Assembly: GCF_004801405.1 (NCBI RefSeq)
Contig: NZ_SSOB01000006.1
Span: 1-64,000 of the forward strand
Direction of reading: 5' to 3'
Source: Cohnella fermenti
Lineage (GTDB): Bacteria; Bacillota; Bacilli; Paenibacillales; Paenibacillaceae
DNA length: 64,000 nucleotides
The notes under the pieces were generated by a model. The model did no database searches and was not told the origin of the DNA. It saw only the letters and a program-made list of their open reading frames with translations. This document shows positions 61,515 to 64,000 of this stretch, piece after piece (the first letter of the stretch is position 1; every line of letters begins with the position of its first letter). A program made the translations under genes and the position numbers.

Positions 61515-62444
61515 CTATTCCGGCTTCCGGTCGTCCTCGGCCAGCTTCCGGTGGATCTCGTCGCGGCTCGGAATGGACGCCTGCGCTCCCGAACGGGTAA
61601 CAGTAACGGCGGATGCCGCCGCGGCGAAGGCCATCGCTTCCGCCGCCCGCTTCCCTTCCGCCCCGGCGACGACAAGGGCCCCGATGAACGTGTCGCCCGC
61701 CGCCGTCGTATCGACGGCCTTCACCTTCCGCGCCGGTACGAACAGGCTTGCGCCATCCGCTTCGGCGTAGACGGCGCCCTTGCTGCCAAGGGTGACGACC
61801 GCGCTGCCCGCTCCCCGTCCGATCAGCACCTTGGCGGCGGCTTCGGCCTCCTCCGGCGAGGACACCGGAATGCCCGCCAGCCCTTCGGCTTCCGTCTCGT
61901 TCACGACAAGAAGATCGACAAGTCCGTAAGCTTCCTCGGGAATCGGACGAACCGGCGCCGGGTTGTACACAAGCCGGATGCCCCCGAGGCGGCGGCAAGC
62001 CTTCATGACGGCGAGATTCGTCTCCCAAGGAATCTCGTTCTGCAGGACAACGGCCGCCGCCCCCGCCAGCAGCGAGTCGCCCGCATCCTCCGGACGCACC
62101 TCTCCGTTGCTTCCCGCCGCCAGAATAATTTGATTCTCCCCGCTGTCCGCAACCGTGATAAAGGCCAGGCCCGAAGAGCCCGGCTTCTTCGCGACGCCCG
62201 CGATTCCGACCCCGTATCCTTCAAGAGAATCAAGCAGCGCGGAGGCGAAGGAGTCCTCGCCCACAGCGCCGACCATCTCCACCTGCCCGCCCGCGCGCGC
62301 TGCCGCGACTGCCTGGTTCGCCCCTTTGCCCCCCGGCAGGTACGCCACTCCTTTGCCCAGGATCGTCTCTCCCGGCAATGGGAAGCTGTCCACCCGATTC
62401 ACGATATCCATATTGATGCTGCCTACGACCACAATTCGACTCAT
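61515..62444 (-). CDS. rbsK: Ribokinase (PfkB family)
   Basis: A 309-residue sugar kinase. The PfkB signatures are GGKGANQAVAAARAG and DTTAAGDTFIGAL, with the substrate-binding NMD in GSINMDIVN and the potassium/phosphate region LQNEIPWETNL. It phosphorylates D-ribose or a similar sugar at the cost of ATP. The gene lies downstream of kduD but behind a terminator, so it may have its own promoter. Ribose specificity is likely but not certain; a sugar-acid kinase is possible given the KduD neighbour. Confidence 0.88.
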   Translation of the reverse strand: MSRIVVVGSINMDIVNRVDSFPLPGETILGKGVAYLPGGKGANQAVAAARAGGQVEMVGAVGEDSFASALLDSLEGYGVGIAGVAKKPGSSGLAFITVADSGENQIILAAGSNGEVRPEDAGDSLLAGAAAVVLQNEIPWETNLAVMKACRRLGGIRLVYNPAPVRPIPEEAYGLVDLLVVNETEAEGLAGIPVSSPEEAEAAAKVLIGRGAGSAVVTLGSKGAVYAEADGASLFVPARKVKAVDTTAAGDTFIGALVVAGAEGKRAAEAMAFAAAASAVTVTRSGAQASIPSRDEIHRKLAEDDRKPE

Positions 62445-62506
62445 GCGTGCTCTGCTCCCACTCTTTTTTCCTCCATGTTACCATATTCCGACGCGTCATA
62501 AACAAC

Positions 62507-62533
62507 AAAAAAAGCCTCTCCCAAGGGAAAGGC
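62507..62533 (-). terminator. Terminator after kduD
   Basis: Minus strand GCCTTTCCC pairs with GGGAGAGGC around a two-base loop (one mismatch), followed by TTTTTTT. Confidence 0.85.
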
Positions 62534-62550
62534 GATTGTTGCTGCCTCGC

Positions 62551-63309
62551 TTACCGCGCCATCCAGCCGCCGTCCACGACCAGCACGTGGCCGCTCATGT
62601 AATCCGAAGCGGACGAGGAGAGGAACACCGTCGGGCCGACGAGGTCGGTATTGAGCCCCCAACGTCCGGCCGGGATGCGCTCGAGAATCTGGCGGCTGCG
62701 GTTCTCGTCGTTGCGCAGCGCTTCGGTGTTGTCCGTCGCCATGTAGCCCGGAGCGATCGCATTCACCTGGATGCCCTTCGGCGCCCATTCGTTGGCGAAC
62801 GCCTTCGTGAGGCCCGCGACGCCATGCTTGGCGGCCGTGTAGCCCGGCACGTTGATGCCTCCCTGGAAGGAGAGCAGCGAGGCGATGTTGATGATTTTCC
62901 CAGAACCTTGCTTCAGCATCTGGCGCCCGGCGAGCTGGGACAATACGTAGACGGAGTTCAGGTTGACGTCGAGCACCTCCTGCCAGTCGGCATAGGAATG
63001 CTCGGCGGCCGGGGTGCGGCGGATAATGCCCGCATTGTTCACGAGAATGTCGAGGCGGCCGAATTCCGCGACCGTCTGTTCGACGATCGAAGGAAGCTGT
63101 TCGCGATCGCCCACGTCGGCCGTCACGATCAGAGCGCGGCGTCCCTGAGCTTCGACGGCCTTCTTCGTCTCTTCCGCCGGCGTACGGTTCGTCACCAGCA
63201 CGACGTCCGCTCCCGCTTCCGCGAGACCGACCGCGATCGCCTGTCCCAATCCGCGCCCCGCTCCCGTTACGATCGCCGTGCGTCCTGTCAGATCAAATAG
63301 CCCTTTCAA
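62551..63309 (-). CDS. kduD: 2-dehydro-3-deoxy-D-gluconate 5-dehydrogenase KduD (SDR)
   Basis: A 252-residue SDR. The cofactor site is VTGAGRGLGQ, the fold motif is LVNNAG, the catalytic Ser and YxxxK are in NIASLLSFQGGINVPGYTAAKHG, and MSGHVLVVDGGWMAR is the KduD-type end. It oxidises or reduces 3-deoxy-2-keto sugar acids in pectin and uronate breakdown. The TTG start overlaps the end of the DeoR gene by 17 bases; a Shine-Dalgarno site (AGGGG) is 12 bases upstream, so the start is uncertain. Other SDR substrates remain possible. Confidence 0.82.
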   Translation of the reverse strand: MKGLFDLTGRTAIVTGAGRGLGQAIAVGLAEAGADVVLVTNRTPAEETKKAVEAQGRRALIVTADVGDREQLPSIVEQTVAEFGRLDILVNNAGIIRRTPAAEHSYADWQEVLDVNLNSVYVLSQLAGRQMLKQGSGKIINIASLLSFQGGINVPGYTAAKHGVAGLTKAFANEWAPKGIQVNAIAPGYMATDNTEALRNDENRSRQILERIPAGRWGLNTDLVGPTVFLSSSASDYMSGHVLVVDGGWMAR

Positions 63310-64000
63310 TGGTCAGCGAGCCCCTCTCGTATCGACGCGCAGCCTCGATGTCCAGGCCCGCGTCGGTAATAATCGTATGGATGTCGTCCAGCGCCGCGAA
63401 GGTGAGCAGCGCCGCGCGATCGAACTTCGCATGGTCCGCCACGCAGTAAATCTCCTTCGCGCCGGCCATATAAGCCTTCTTCAGCTCGATCAGCTCGCCC
63501 GTGAAGACGGTCAGGCCGAACTTCTCATGGATGCCCGTCGTCGACAGGAACAGCTTCTGCACGTTCAGCTTGCCGATCCAATCGACCGCTTCGTTGCCGA
63601 TCAGAACGTTCCGTTGGCGGTAGCCGCCCGGAACGACGAGACGAATTCGCTCCTTCCCGATCAGCTCTCTCATGATGAGAAGGTCGTTCGTCAGCACGGT
63701 CAGCGGCTCGTTCGGCAGCCGCTTGGCGATCTCGAGCGTCGTGCTTCCCGCGTCCAGGGCGATGATGTCGTCCTGGCGGATATAGCGAAGCGCCGCTTCG
63801 GCGATCGCTTCCTTCTCCGCCAGCCGCTTCGTGTCCGGAATCTGCAGCGGAAGCATCGCATCCGCTTCGTCGCCGGCAGGCACCGCCCCTCCGTGCGTAC
63901 GCCGCAGAAGGCCCTTCTCCTCGAGCCTCTCGAGGTCTTCCCGAATCGTCTTGGGCGTTACGCCGAAGCGTTCGCTCAGCAGGGACACCTGAACCGCTCC
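63293..64000 (-). CDS. DeoR/GlpR-family regulator (cut by window end)
   Basis: About 235 residues are visible; the frame is open to the last base, so the start lies outside. The helix-turn-helix is QVSLLSERFGVTPKTIREDLERLEEKGLLRRTHGG and the C-terminal sensor domain has IALDAGSTTLEIAKRLPNEPLTVLTNDLLI, with LFLSTTGIHEKFGLTVFTG, typical of sugar-phosphate-sensing DeoR repressors. The kduD gene overlaps its end, so it probably regulates the kduD segment in response to a phosphorylated sugar or sugar acid. Confidence 0.92.
   Translation of the reverse strand, partial: GAVQVSLLSERFGVTPKTIREDLERLEEKGLLRRTHGGAVPAGDEADAMLPLQIPDTKRLAEKEAIAEAALRYIRQDDIIALDAGSTTLEIAKRLPNEPLTVLTNDLLIMRELIGKERIRLVVPGGYRQRNVLIGNEAVDWIGKLNVQKLFLSTTGIHEKFGLTVFTGELIELKKAYMAGAKEIYCVADHAKFDRAALLTFAALDDIHTIITDAGLDIEAARRYERGSLTIERAI

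Overview
This window looks like chromosome of a high-GC, endospore-forming Bacillota of the Paenibacillaceae type (Cohnella or Paenibacillus-like). The evidence is the sporulation genes (two alpha/beta small acid-soluble spore proteins with sigma-G type promoters, gerQ, ylbJ, sda, a YjcZ-type small protein, a YheC/D coat-associated protein, a LytH-like peptidase), Bacillus-like gene order (dnaB-dnaI; the yuiB/yumC/ndh/yuzB/yutI and lytH/lipA/yutD neighbourhoods; pepF/globin/NAD kinase), frequent GTG and TTG starts behind strong Shine-Dalgarno sites, and a T-box leader on trpS. I saw no rRNA, tRNA or CRISPR array.

Layout. 1-3.1 kb: tail of an IS66 transposase, then the helicase-loading genes dnaB-dnaI. 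3.3-6.4 kb: free methionine-R-sulfoxide reductase, an alpha/beta hydrolase, GtrA and YuiB membrane proteins, and hemQ. 6.4-7.7 kb: a gene-free stretch filled with phased repeats. 7.8-16.2 kb: a redox, Fe-S and quinone block (type II NADH dehydrogenase with a Rex-like site, YumC ferredoxin/thioredoxin-type reductase, A-type Fe-S carrier, MqnE of the futalosine menaquinone route, a second NADH-dehydrogenase-like protein, YuzB, NifU-like YutI), with sda and a DnaA-box cluster inside it. 16.3-27.8 kb: SDR and HEPN-like pair, two orphan low-GC solute-binding lipoproteins, ctaA, thioredoxin-like protein, a lipoprotein, a MurJ/SpoVB-like flippase, ThuA, DUF456 and HAD proteins. 28-33.9 kb: a complete oppABCDF operon. 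34.5-41.1 kb: a class B penicillin-binding protein, a CvpA/transglutaminase fusion, and a YtrA-type GntR/ABC operon with a double operator. 41.3-47.7 kb: MFS transporter, YjcZ, repeats, Toprim protein, sco-ctaB, gerQ, a membrane hydrolase-like protein. 47.8-58.1 kb: two SASPs, trpS, a His-rich permease, pepF, DUF2225, globin, ylbJ, nadK. 58.2-64 kb: yutD with a long disordered tail, lipA, lytH, and a ribokinase/kduD/DeoR sugar-acid segment cut by the window end.

How parts fit. ctaA, ctaB, sco and hemQ supply heme and copper for a heme-A oxidase; the Ndh proteins and MqnE supply quinol-linked respiration; YutI, YuzB and the A-type carrier serve Fe-S maturation, which MqnE and LipA (radical SAM enzymes) need.

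The most unusual signal is a set of intergenic arrays, mostly just downstream of genes, in which a short palindrome recurs every 51 or 52 bp (five DNA turns): 15 units spaced exactly 52 bp near 6.6-7.4 kb, 9 units spaced exactly 51 bp near 42.9-43.3 kb, and four smaller arrays or single copies. The palindrome differs between arrays while the spacing is kept. I do not recognise this as a named element.
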